This document shows positions 6,688 through 14,062 of a stretch of DNA of 14,304 nucleotides, piece by piece (the stretch's first letter is position 1; each line of letters begins with the position of its first letter). Made by a program: the position numbers and the translations under genes. The notes beneath the pieces are model-generated. The model worked only from the letters and a program-made list of their open reading frames with translations, searched no databases and was not told where the DNA came from. This stretch comes from DSWT01 sp034433375 (GTDB lineage: Bacteria; Chloroflexota; Anaerolineae; B4-G1; SLSP01): NCBI GenBank assembly GCA_034433375.1, contig DAOUAQ010000273.1:1-14304 (forward strand). The letters are read 5' to 3'.

Positions 6688-6720
6688 CAACAAACGGCGG
6701 ACGGATTAACACCGTCCACC
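6688..6720 (-). terminator. Terminator downstream of the recombinase-fold gene
   Basis: On the minus strand, GG-T-GGACGG, a 7-nt loop (TGTTAAT) and CCGTCC-G-CC form an 8-bp stem with one mismatch (6696-6720), followed by GTTTGTTG. It lies 21 bases after the stop of the tyrosine-recombinase-fold gene. It would isolate that gene from the wbpA operon. Confidence 0.65.
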
Positions 6721-6740
6721 CTGTAGACACAGCGGCCAAC

Positions 6741-7742
6741 CTACTGCTCTTTACTGACACGCTGCGCCAACAACGCCAGCTTGACTTCGACTTCGTACCA
6801 ACTGATTTCTGAAAGACCAAGTTTACGCCGCAGTTCGGTGTGATCCATACCGGCGGCGAAGTCGCGGGCCGCGCACGTCCAGCGCAGAATCTCGAAGGTG
6901 AGGCGGGGGATGCCGGCCTCTGCCGCAACGTCGGTGAGCACATATTCCAGATTGCGCGCGCTCCACGGGAAGAGAAACTGACGCGAGGGGTACTGATCCA
7001 GATACTCCTTCAAAATGGCGGGCCACTCGCGCGGCAGCGCAATACGACGCTCTTTGTGACGCCGCCGGGCCTCCTTGTAGCGTATCCACAACGCCGGATG
7101 TTCAGCGTCGGTCAGATCAATGTGGTTGACGTGGATGTTGACGCACTCGCTCTTCTTGATGCCGGTGTGCAGGATGAGGGTGAACAGCGCGTGCGGGCGC
7201 ACGTCGGCCTTGCGCGCGTCGCTGCCGGCCCGCAGCGTCTGCGTCACCGCCAGCGCGGCTTCGATCTGCGCGGCGGTCAGAATCTCCGAAAGCGGCGCCG
7301 ATACAGCCTGGTGAATCAGCGGCGCGGCGGGATCGCGCGGCAAGACGCCTTCTTCCGCCAGCCAGCCGAAGAAGACTTTGAGTGTGGTGATGCGGCGCTC
7401 CAACGTTTTGGGACTGCACGGCACGCCGCGCGCGGATTCCATCCACTTGATGAAGGCCTGCAACGTTACGGCGCTGATGTCGCCGATGCGCTGCACAGGC
7501 GTGAGGTAATCGCTCAAAATCTGCATGTCTAGCCGGAACGCTTGCTGTGTGTTTTCCGTGAAGCCGCGCGTCGCCATATATTTCTCAAACGCGCCTAGCG
7601 CGACGCTCAGTGGAGAACGGGGGGTCAAATCCGCCGCCAGTGAAGGCGGTTTCGAGGCAGACTCCGGCGCGGGCGGGGGCGTCGGCGCGGGCGTCTCCAC
7701 CGGGAAGAGCGGTAATTGCAGCGATTCGGGATCGTCGGACAT
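6741..7742 (-). CDS. Tyrosine-recombinase-fold protein with degenerate active site
   Basis: The 333-residue product has an acidic, proline-rich, probably disordered N-terminus (1-45), a SAM-like core-binding domain (about 46-135) and a C-terminal catalytic-fold domain (about 150-333). The order of motifs matches XerC/D, but the catalytic set is mostly lost. The first arginine (TGLR in Xer) is K196 in TGIKKSE; H-x-x-R is E284-x-x-R287; LGH is LGL (L310); and the nucleophilic tyrosine position falls on E319 in SEISWYEVEV. Only the K230 region and R287 remain. It is probably a DNA-binding protein without recombinase activity. Y316, three residues early, is the only candidate nucleophile. ATG at 7742 is preferred because a TATAAT box lies at 7758-7753; a longer frame reaches 7820. 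No phage or transposon genes adjoin it. Confidence 0.8.
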   Translation of the reverse strand: MSDDPESLQLPLFPVETPAPTPPPAPESASKPPSLAADLTPRSPLSVALGAFEKYMATRGFTENTQQAFRLDMQILSDYLTPVQRIGDISAVTLQAFIKWMESARGVPCSPKTLERRITTLKVFFGWLAEEGVLPRDPAAPLIHQAVSAPLSEILTAAQIEAALAVTQTLRAGSDARKADVRPHALFTLILHTGIKKSECVNIHVNHIDLTDAEHPALWIRYKEARRRHKERRIALPREWPAILKEYLDQYPSRQFLFPWSARNLEYVLTDVAAEAGIPRLTFEILRWTCAARDFAAGMDHTELRRKLGLSEISWYEVEVKLALLAQRVSKEQ

Positions 7743-7752
7743 AGTGATTTCC

Positions 7753-7758
7753 ATTATA
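7753..7758 (-). promoter_or_regulatory. Perfect -10 box upstream of the recombinase-fold gene
   Basis: TATAAT on the minus strand lies so close to the ATG at 7742 that the predicted transcript would start near 7746, leaving about four leader bases. The -35 is weak (TTGCCT with a 15-bp spacer). No good Shine-Dalgarno precedes the ATG, so near-leaderless translation is possible. Confidence 0.4.
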
Positions 7759-7790
7759 GTCAATTGAGGGTGAAGGCAAGTTGATTTTGC

Positions 7791-7812
7791 AACGACTGAA
7801 GTCGTTACTACG
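7791..7812. repeat. Palindromic repeat AACGACT-GA-AGTCGTT plus ACTACG
   Basis: A perfect 7-bp inverted repeat with a 2-base centre lies between the divergent recombinase-fold gene and sufS, followed by ACTACG. It is separate from both predicted promoters. It looks like a dispersed short palindromic element; an operator role is also possible. Confidence 0.65.
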
Positions 7813-7846
7813 CGGCACAATTGACATATATTTTTCTTCTTTTTTG

Positions 7847-7855
7847 TGGTATACT
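7847..7855 (+). promoter_or_regulatory. Extended -10 promoter candidate for sufSU
   Basis: TGG-TATACT gives an extended -10 element (TGn before a five-of-six -10 hexamer). TTGACA at 7821-7826 is a perfect -35 word, but the 23-bp spacer is too long for normal sigma-70 use. Transcription would begin near 7862, 40 bases before the sufS ATG. The AT-rich tract between the two words could be an activator or repressor site. This is a prediction only. Confidence 0.45.
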
Positions 7856-7901
7856 AAGGCGCACATAAGGATAAGCTGAACTTTGCTCTGAGGAGGTTCC
7901 T

Positions 7902-9128
7902 ATGCCATTGGATGTTGCCGCTATCCGGCAAGAATTCCCGATCTTCGAACGTAAAATCCACGGCAAACGCCTGGTATTTCTGGACAGCGCCGCCAGTTCG
8001 CAGAAACCACGCGCGGTTATCGGCGCGCTGATGCGCGTGTACACTCACAGCTATGCCAACGTCCACCGGGGATTGTACGCGCTGGCAGAAGAAGCCACTG
8101 AGATGTATGAGGACGCGCGAGCGAAAATCGCGCGCTTCATCAATGCGCCCGATCCGGCGGAAGTCGTCAACGTGCGCAACGCGACGGAGGGCATCAACCT
8201 CGTTGCCTACAGTTGGGGCGAGACCAACATCCACGCTGGAGATCGCATCGTGCTGACGGAGCTGGAACATCACGCCAACCTCGTGCCCTGGCAGCAGTTG
8301 GCGCTGCGCAAAGGGGCGGAACTGGCGTACATCCCGGTGACAGAAGCGGGACAGCTCGATTTAGCCGCGCTGCCGCCGCTGTTGGAAGATGGGCGCACCA
8401 AAATCGTCGCGTGTTCGGTGATGTCCAACGTCCTGGGGACATCGCCGCCGGTCACGCAGATCGCCGCGATGGCGCACGCTGCCGGCGCTCTCGTTATGAT
8501 GGATGGCGCGCAGGCTGTCCCCCACCGGCCTATGGATGTGCAGGCATTGGGCGCTGACTTTATGGCCTTCTCCGGGCACAAGATGTGCGGGCCGGGCGTT
8601 GGCATCCTGTGGGGACGCTCCGAGTTGCTAGAGGCGATGCCACCCTTCCTCTATGGCGGGGATATGATCCGCACCGTCAAGCGTGACTACGCGAAGTGGA
8701 ATGAGGTCCCGTACAAGTTCGAGGCCGGAACGCCACCCATTGCGGAGGTTGTCGGACTCGGTGCGGCGGTGGACTTTCTCAGCGAGATCGGGATGGATGC
8801 CATTCACACCCACGAGCAGGCAATCGTTGCGTATGCGTTGGCGCGCTTGGCGGAACTCCCGTGGCTGCACGTGCTCGGCCCTGGCCCCTACGAGCGCGGC
8901 GGGGTGGTCTCTTTTTGGGTGGATGGTATCCATCCGCACGACATCGCATCGGTGCTGGACGAGGAGGGCATCTGCGTGCGCGCCGGTCATCACTGCGCGC
9001 AGCCGCTCCACGAGCGTTTTGGCCTCGCCGCCAGCGCCCGCGCGAGCTTCTACATTTACAATGACAAAGATGATGTGGATGCGCTGGTTGACGCGCTCCA
9101 CAAGGTTGTGCGGATATTGGGAAGATGA
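7902..9128 (+). CDS. sufS: SufS-type cysteine desulfurase
   Basis: This PLP enzyme removes sulfur from L-cysteine, forming alanine and a protein persulfide for Fe-S cluster assembly. The 408-residue length is typical of group II desulfurases. Visible are the cofactor-region motif LEHHANLVPWQ, the PLP lysine K227 in FSGHKMCGP, and the persulfide-forming C365 in RAGHHCAQP, which marks the SufS/CsdA type. AGGAGG at 7891-7896 sits 5 bases before the ATG. sufU follows after 21 bases with its own AGGAGG, so the two form an operon. SufU-type partners stimulate SufS by accepting the persulfide. No sufB, sufC or sufD is in the window. Confidence 0.95.
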   Translation: MPLDVAAIRQEFPIFERKIHGKRLVFLDSAASSQKPRAVIGALMRVYTHSYANVHRGLYALAEEATEMYEDARAKIARFINAPDPAEVVNVRNATEGINLVAYSWGETNIHAGDRIVLTELEHHANLVPWQQLALRKGAELAYIPVTEAGQLDLAALPPLLEDGRTKIVACSVMSNVLGTSPPVTQIAAMAHAAGALVMMDGAQAVPHRPMDVQALGADFMAFSGHKMCGPGVGILWGRSELLEAMPPFLYGGDMIRTVKRDYAKWNEVPYKFEAGTPPIAEVVGLGAAVDFLSEIGMDAIHTHEQAIVAYALARLAELPWLHVLGPGPYERGGVVSFWVDGIHPHDIASVLDEEGICVRAGHHCAQPLHERFGLAASARASFYIYNDKDDVDALVDALHKVVRILGR

Positions 9129-9149
9129 TTGTCAATTGAGGAGGCATGA

Positions 9150-9533
9150 ATGAGCAGTGACCTTTACCGCGAACAATTGCTGGATCACTATCACAACCCG
9201 GAAAACTTCGGCGTGCTGGACAACGCTGACGTTGATATAGAAATGGATAACCCCACGTGCGGGGATATGATTCACTTGACGGCGCATCTGGATGCCGAAG
9301 GTCGCATCACCGAAGTGATGTTCGAAGGCCAGGGGTGCGTCATCAGTATGGCATCATCGTCCATGTTCACCGAGGCGATTGTCGGCAAGAAACCGGAAGA
9401 GATTAGCAGGATGGGATTACCCGATATTCAGGAAATCATGGGCGGTGTGCGCCTGAGTATGGGGCGCGTGAAGTGTGCGCTGTTGCCGCTCAACGCGATG
9501 AAACAGGGTCTCAAAGAAGCCGGGAAGTTGTAG
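9150..9533 (+). CDS. sufU: SufU-like Fe-S assembly sulfurtransferase/scaffold
   Basis: The product receives sulfur from SufS through a zinc-bound site. The 127 residues carry the three family cysteines and the aspartate: C37 and D39 in NPTCGD, C63 in GQGCVISMASSSM, and C109 in GRVKCALLPL. Lysine precedes the third cysteine, as in SufU, whereas IscU has histidine. SufU of Bacillus has an extra stretch of about 16-18 residues between the second and third cysteines. Here that stretch is missing and the C63-C109 spacing (46) is close to IscU. AGGAGG at 9139-9144 lies 5 bases before the ATG. It is co-transcribed with sufS. Confidence 0.92.
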   Translation: MSSDLYREQLLDHYHNPENFGVLDNADVDIEMDNPTCGDMIHLTAHLDAEGRITEVMFEGQGCVISMASSSMFTEAIVGKKPEEISRMGLPDIQEIMGGVRLSMGRVKCALLPLNAMKQGLKEAGKL

Positions 9534-9535
9534 GA

Positions 9536-9580
9536 TAGTCGGGGAGTCGTTAGTCGGGGAGTCGTTAGTCTGGTAGTCGG
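9536..9580. repeat. 15-bp tandem array TAGTCGGGGAGTCGT, about 2.7 copies
   Basis: Two exact units (9536-9550 and 9551-9565) and a degenerate third (to 9580) begin three bases after the sufU stop. It is unrelated in sequence to the 15-bp array before rpiA but has the same period. It lies between sufU and the terminator hairpin. Confidence 0.9.
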
Positions 9581-9589
9581 AGAATGATG

Positions 9590-9618
9590 AGGCGGGCGCT
9601 GGAGATCGGCGCCCGCCT
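9590..9618. terminator. Strong hairpin between convergent sufU and cdaR
   Basis: AGGCGGGCGC (9590-9599) pairs perfectly with GCGCCCGCCT (9609-9618) around a 9-nt loop. It lies 57 bases after sufU and 17 bases after the cdaR stop on the opposite strand. There is no clear U run on either side, so termination efficiency is uncertain. Position and symmetry favour a shared bidirectional terminator. Confidence 0.65.
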
Positions 9619-9634
9619 CGCGCGTCGAATAAGG

Positions 9635-10870
9635 TCATCTGTATGGCAATACAGGTTCGACAAAGCGTTCAATTCTCACCGGAATGGCCTCGGGGATGAC
9701 GTTTTGGACAGTTACCCCATCGGGAACCTTCACAACCGGGATGACGGTATAATCGCCGGGCATCAAATTGGTCAAATCCAGAATAACGCGCGCATCCGCG
9801 ACGTGCAGATTTTCCATGACCGCCAGCGGGCCGTTCAAGATCAACACGACCGATTCTATACTCACCGTAGCCGTCATATCGGCAGCCAAACCGCGAATAG
9901 CCGGTGAAACTGCCAGCGTCAGGCCGCTTTGGATGGCCTCAATGGTCAGGCTAACAGTGACGTAGGGGCGCGGCGGCGAAATGAGGGACAATCCCTCCGT
10001 CATCTGCAAGGCCACGGTGGTCGTCATACTTTCAGTCAATCCTTCCAAACTAACCGGCTGCGTTTGCAAATAGCCGGGCACGGCGCGCACCAACTCGACG
10101 CGCCCAAAGACTTTGACGACCTGCGGATTGACCACGAGGTTAGCAATGCGATACCCCGATGCAGGTTGCCCTTCCAAAGCCACATTGACCGCGAGATCGC
10201 GCACATACCCCAACTGCGTTATAGGCACGTTGACGGTCACCATTTTCGGAACGACTTCAACATTGGAAACGGTATGTTCGTTTTGATCCAGGAGCACGGG
10301 CTGGTAATCACCGCGAACATCGCTCTGCTGCCCTTGCACGTTAACTGTCACCTGCGCCTGTGTCACCTGGGCCACCCAGGAAGATGGCCCGCGCACACGC
10401 ACCGTCTGCGGAACAACGACAGGCTCGTCCACCTTGTAACCGAAGATCGCTGTGCCATCTATCCGCACTGTGACCGTTACTTCTTTTTCAGCGATTTCCT
10501 CGACGGTAAGCGACACCTCAGGCGGGGTGATTTTCAATACTTGAACAGGCGCTACCCGGACATCAACGCGCACCGGCACAGACAGTGTTCCGGTGCCCAC
10601 TTCAGTGAGATCAATATAAGCGCGCAAGTCATCCAGGCTCAGCGTTTCCCAGATAGATTCCGGCGCGCGCAGTTCGACCCGCACGCGCGTCCCATTGACG
10701 CCGTAGGCGACCATATCATCATCCAGGTTATCGGTTTCAACCGGAAGCGACAGACCAAATGCATCTTGGCGCGTCGGATCCTCGGTCTCAATCGCCACAG
10801 CCCAGAAGAAAAAGGCTAACAGCAAAGAGGCAAGGAATAGACCGATATTCTGTCCTAGCCAACGGCTCAT
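9635..10870 (-). CDS. cdaR: YbbR-domain protein, CdaA regulator (CdaR)
   Basis: CdaR-type proteins bind the membrane cyclase CdaA and modulate c-di-AMP synthesis from outside the cytoplasm. The 411-residue product has one N-terminal membrane anchor (about 9-27, GLFLASLLLAFFFWAVAI). The rest is beta-rich, with about four YbbR-like repeats (roughly 38-117, 125-210, 215-300 and 310-400) and recurring motifs such as PPEVSLTVE, VVPKMVTVNVP, VNPQVVKVFG and VIPEAIPVRIE. The ATG lies in an ATGA overlap with the cdaA stop, with AAGGA 9 bases upstream, so translation is coupled. No glmM follows, unlike the cdaA-cdaR-glmM order of Firmicutes. Confidence 0.88.
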   Translation of the reverse strand: MSRWLGQNIGLFLASLLLAFFFWAVAIETEDPTRQDAFGLSLPVETDNLDDDMVAYGVNGTRVRVELRAPESIWETLSLDDLRAYIDLTEVGTGTLSVPVRVDVRVAPVQVLKITPPEVSLTVEEIAEKEVTVTVRIDGTAIFGYKVDEPVVVPQTVRVRGPSSWVAQVTQAQVTVNVQGQQSDVRGDYQPVLLDQNEHTVSNVEVVPKMVTVNVPITQLGYVRDLAVNVALEGQPASGYRIANLVVNPQVVKVFGRVELVRAVPGYLQTQPVSLEGLTESMTTTVALQMTEGLSLISPPRPYVTVSLTIEAIQSGLTLAVSPAIRGLAADMTATVSIESVVLILNGPLAVMENLHVADARVILDLTNLMPGDYTVIPVVKVPDGVTVQNVIPEAIPVRIERFVEPVLPYR

Positions 10871-11724
10871 GCGAGAATTCCTTCTTCGATTTCCCGGTTT
10901 GGCCTGACGACACGGCGGCGCAAACGGCGCAAGATGCCCGGGGCGTGCTCGACTTCAGGGATCAGGAAAGCGCGCAAGATGGATTCCAGCCGCTTGGCGT
11001 CAATATCGCGGATGATGCGCCCGTTATGCGTCAGCGAAATTTTGCCTCGTTCTTCGGAAACGACGACCGCAACGGCATCCCCTTCCTCGGTGATCCCAAT
11101 GGCCGCGCGATGGCGCAGTCCCAATTCGCGGTCGGCCAGGAAAGCCGCCGTCAGCGGCATGACACAGGCCGCCGCCACGAGCCGGCCGTTTCTAACAATC
11201 ACAGCGCCGTCGTGGAGGATCACGTGATGGTTGAAAATGGAGGTCAGCAGTTCAAATGTGACATCGGCGCCGATCGGAACGCCGGTATCAATATACTCCT
11301 GCAATCCGGTTTGACGTTCGAAAACGATCAGCGCGCCGACGTAATCCATCGCCATGTGACTGACGGCTTTAACCACGTTAGTAATCATGAGGGTGAGTTT
11401 TTCATTATCGCGCGGCGCTGTCCAAAACAGACGGTTGCGCCCCAGTTGTTCAAAGGCGCGGCGCAGTTCCGGCTGAAAGAGTACCGGAATGCCTACCATG
11501 AGCGCCGGGAGTATTTTCTCCACCAACCATGAAAATGCCCGGAGTTGGACCAGGCGGGTGAGTAAGGCCAAAGAAATGAGCAAGGCAGTAATGCCGCGCA
11601 CGAGAGGCACTGCCCGCGTCCCTCTAATCGCATAGAAGACCAGGTAGAAGAAACAGGCCACAATGAATATATCCAGGCCATCAACCCACGATATACGATC
11701 CAACAACCACCTTAAGTTCCACAT
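10867..11724 (-). CDS. cdaA: Membrane diadenylate cyclase CdaA (DisA_N domain)
   Basis: CdaA makes the second messenger c-di-AMP from two ATP. The 285-residue product has three N-terminal hydrophobic helices (about 17-34, 41-58 and 66-83) and a cytoplasmic DisA_N domain. Catalytic motifs are D172-G173-A174 in LHDGAVIV, R204-H205-R206 in LGLRHRAAIG, and the SEE at 223-225. The residue before RHR is leucine (L203), where DisA and Listeria CdaA have threonine. The start ATG at 11724 is chosen over a GTG two codons earlier; neither has a strong ribosome binding site. It lies 27 bases after the TPR gene and overlaps cdaR by 4 bases, so the three form one operon. Confidence 0.92.
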   Translation of the reverse strand: MWNLRWLLDRISWVDGLDIFIVACFFYLVFYAIRGTRAVPLVRGITALLISLALLTRLVQLRAFSWLVEKILPALMVGIPVLFQPELRRAFEQLGRNRLFWTAPRDNEKLTLMITNVVKAVSHMAMDYVGALIVFERQTGLQEYIDTGVPIGADVTFELLTSIFNHHVILHDGAVIVRNGRLVAAACVMPLTAAFLADRELGLRHRAAIGITEEGDAVAVVVSEERGKISLTHNGRIIRDIDAKRLESILRAFLIPEVEHAPGILRRLRRRVVRPNREIEEGILA

Positions 11725-11751
11725 GCTCACTCTCGGCTAAAACACCCTCCC

Positions 11752-14004
11752 CTAACCGCTGCGCGCTGGCGGCGGCTCGCGCCCGGTCATGTCGCGATAC
11801 AGGCTGACGTAATCAGCCCGGTTCGGCGGATCCAGAGCCAGGATCGCGCTGATGGACTTAATCGCGGCATCCTTTTGTCCGGCCTCGAGTTGCAGATCAC
11901 CCAACACATCCAGATGTTCCAGCGCCTTCTCGCGTTTGCCGGTATTCAAATACAACTGCGCCCCTCGCGCGCGCAATGGGATGCTCTCAGGTTCAGTATG
12001 AATCAGGTCCTCCAAAACCACCAATGCCCGATCAACATTCCTGGCCTCGAGGTAAAGCCTGATCAACTTATCGAGAGCGTTCAACCCCAAATGCGGACGA
12101 CCGGTACGGGGATACAGCCGGAAGAGCGCCAGGTGCGCGCGCTCATCGCCAGGCGCAATCCGCAGAATTTCTTCGTTGCTCTTAATGGCCGCCAACCAAT
12201 CCAGACGTTGCAAATCCAGGTCGGCCATTTTGTGCAGGATGCGCACTTCCCACTGTTCATCTTGCGCGCCGCGCGGAGCCATGCGCAACGCTTCGGAGTA
12301 GATATCCCGGGCACGTTCCGCCTGCGCCAATTGGTAATACGCATCCGCCAACTGCAAGTACTGGTCCAGCGCATCGTCAATCTGTCCACGCTGGATGAGC
12401 AACTCGATGACATGCCGGTGGACCGCCACATCCAGGGGTGAAGACTGTAAAACTTCACGATAGGTTGCCAATGCCTGTAATGTCTGTCCACGCGCCTCAT
12501 AAGTGCGCGCAATGGTGTGAAATTTGGATACTGCTTCTTCCAGATGACCAGCTTCCTGGAGCAAGCTCGCCAGAAGATAGTGCAAAGGCAGATAATCCGG
12601 CGATTTGCTGAGCGTGTGGAATAGCTCTTCCAAGGCATTGTAGACCTTTTTCTGACTAATGTATTGCTGCGCCACGGCAATGGCGCGCAAAACGTCCGCC
12701 GATCCTGGCAGGCTGACCAGTTCCCCCAAGCTGAGTACGATGCCCGAACGTGTTAATCCATCCAGACATTTGCGCGCCGCAATAGCTCTGTCTTCCCATC
12801 CCCGCCGTCCCAGAAAGTCAACCAACGACTCACTCAAACGCCGCGCACGCTCAGAATCGCCGGTGCCAACCAGATTTTGCGCCACGCTGTCATAAACGCG
12901 GGTGAGGTCAGCGGCATGTTCCCGCCCCACCGTCGCCAGATCAACGATCTTCACCGCTTCCCAGAAATGCTTGAGCGCTTCGGCGAAGTTCCCTTGAGCC
13001 TGATAACATTCTCCCAAACCAAAATGGCTGCCCAACACATATTCTGGGTCCGGCAAAGATTTTGACAACTGCCCTATGGCCTCAGCAAAGCGCATCTGTT
13101 CCTTATACAACAATCCTAGATTGAAGTGTATGGAAATCATTGACACGCCGGCCTTGGTCAATTGCTCGTAGGCCTGCAGCGCCGCCGTCAAGTCCCCGCG
13201 TGTTTGCGCGTCAACGGCTTTGCCGATCAACAGATCAACCTCCATCTGCGATATGCCTTGAATCTGGGGTTTGTCCTCCGCGAAAATGGATTCGGCCAAC
13301 ATCGCCAGCGCGCGCTGCCTGGCGATATCCACCGGGCTGCCTTTATCACCAGGTTCGACTTCCACATCTTGAGGCAGCGCCTCTTCACTGGTGAGAAGAG
13401 GCGGTTCGGGAATAGGACGTTGGCTCTGAAGCAGCATCATCGTTTGCCCAATGCGCGGCTCATGAGGGATGAAGCCTTGCATCTGGCGGCAAATCTCAAT
13501 TGCCCAATCGGGATGTGACGTCTGGTATAGATACGCCAGCCAAAGCGCAGACAGAACGGCCTTGTCTACCTGCTTCTGCCCCTGATAATGCTGCAGGAGT
13601 TCACGCCACGTTTTGTCGTTGTGAGGTTCGAGACGCAAGGAGGCTTCGTAAGCAGCCGTCATCTTGCTCGGCAGGTTTTGTTTGCCATAGCGCGCTCCGG
13701 CTTCGTGATACATCTCGGCAGCCTGTGCAACCTCACCAACGCGCTCTCGAATCTCGGCGATACGTTCGTAGGGACCGGGATCGGAGGGATTTAAGGTGGT
13801 CAGCCGTTGGTAAACGTCACGGGCCTCCTCCAGGTCCTCTGCGTTGAGCAGCGCCCAGGCATGGCCCATGAGCGCGGAGACATCGTCGGGGAACTCGGTC
13901 AATGCGCGGCGATAGAACCGTACTGCCTCATCCCACTTTTCATCCCAAACACAGTCGTTCGCCTTTTGGATGGCCTCATCGAAGCGTAAACGGTTACCGG
14001 CCAA
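11752..14004 (-). CDS. Large cytoplasmic tetratricopeptide-repeat protein
   Basis: This 750-residue protein is built almost entirely of TPR-like helical pairs. Clear units include EAVRFYRRALTEFPDD (26-41), EEARDVYQRLTTLNPSD (59-75) and AALQAYEQL (274-282), with many more to about residue 740. A Pro/Glu-rich linker (about 196-224) separates an N-terminal block from the main solenoid. No signal peptide, membrane segment or enzymatic domain is seen, so it is probably a cytoplasmic scaffold. The start is TTG at 14004, supported by AGGGGGTG a few bases upstream; the next methionine (residue 46) would cut the first repeat. It is the first gene of the TPR-cdaA-cdaR operon, so it may act on c-di-AMP signalling. 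That role is inference. Confidence 0.85.
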   Translation of the reverse strand: MAGNRLRFDEAIQKANDCVWDEKWDEAVRFYRRALTEFPDDVSALMGHAWALLNAEDLEEARDVYQRLTTLNPSDPGPYERIAEIRERVGEVAQAAEMYHEAGARYGKQNLPSKMTAAYEASLRLEPHNDKTWRELLQHYQGQKQVDKAVLSALWLAYLYQTSHPDWAIEICRQMQGFIPHEPRIGQTMMLLQSQRPIPEPPLLTSEEALPQDVEVEPGDKGSPVDIARQRALAMLAESIFAEDKPQIQGISQMEVDLLIGKAVDAQTRGDLTAALQAYEQLTKAGVSMISIHFNLGLLYKEQMRFAEAIGQLSKSLPDPEYVLGSHFGLGECYQAQGNFAEALKHFWEAVKIVDLATVGREHAADLTRVYDSVAQNLVGTGDSERARRLSESLVDFLGRRGWEDRAIAARKCLDGLTRSGIVLSLGELVSLPGSADVLRAIAVAQQYISQKKVYNALEELFHTLSKSPDYLPLHYLLASLLQEAGHLEEAVSKFHTIARTYEARGQTLQALATYREVLQSSPLDVAVHRHVIELLIQRGQIDDALDQYLQLADAYYQLAQAERARDIYSEALRMAPRGAQDEQWEVRILHKMADLDLQRLDWLAAIKSNEEILRIAPGDERAHLALFRLYPRTGRPHLGLNALDKLIRLYLEARNVDRALVVLEDLIHTEPESIPLRARGAQLYLNTGKREKALEHLDVLGDLQLEAGQKDAAIKSISAILALDPPNRADYVSLYRDMTGREPPPARSG

Positions 14005-14032
14005 TGGACACCCCCTGTTTGAGCTATGAGCT

Positions 14033-14060
14033 GTCAGCAGTCAGCGATCAGCAATCAGGC
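14033..14060. repeat. 7-bp TCAGC-containing repeat, four copies
   Basis: GTCAGCA, GTCAGCG, ATCAGCA and ATCAGGC follow each other directly, preceded by the related GAGCTATGAGCT. This lies in the leader of the TPR gene, between its ribosome binding site and the inverted-repeat element. Confidence 0.7.
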
Positions 14061-14062
14061 AG

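Noticed and set aside
6664..6690. Promoter for the wbpA operon (TTGTTG/TATCTT)
   Set aside because: Both boxes are weak and the predicted start would leave only about 9 leader bases overlapping the ribosome binding site.
6741..7820. Integrated mobile element marked by an integrase gene
   Set aside because: The catalytic residues are mostly lost and no tRNA, attachment repeat, phage or transposon gene lies nearby.
9929..11532. Two long plus-strand frames (296 and 257 codons)
   Set aside because: They are antisense to cdaR and cdaA, with shadow composition (H, R, Q, N rich) and no domain.
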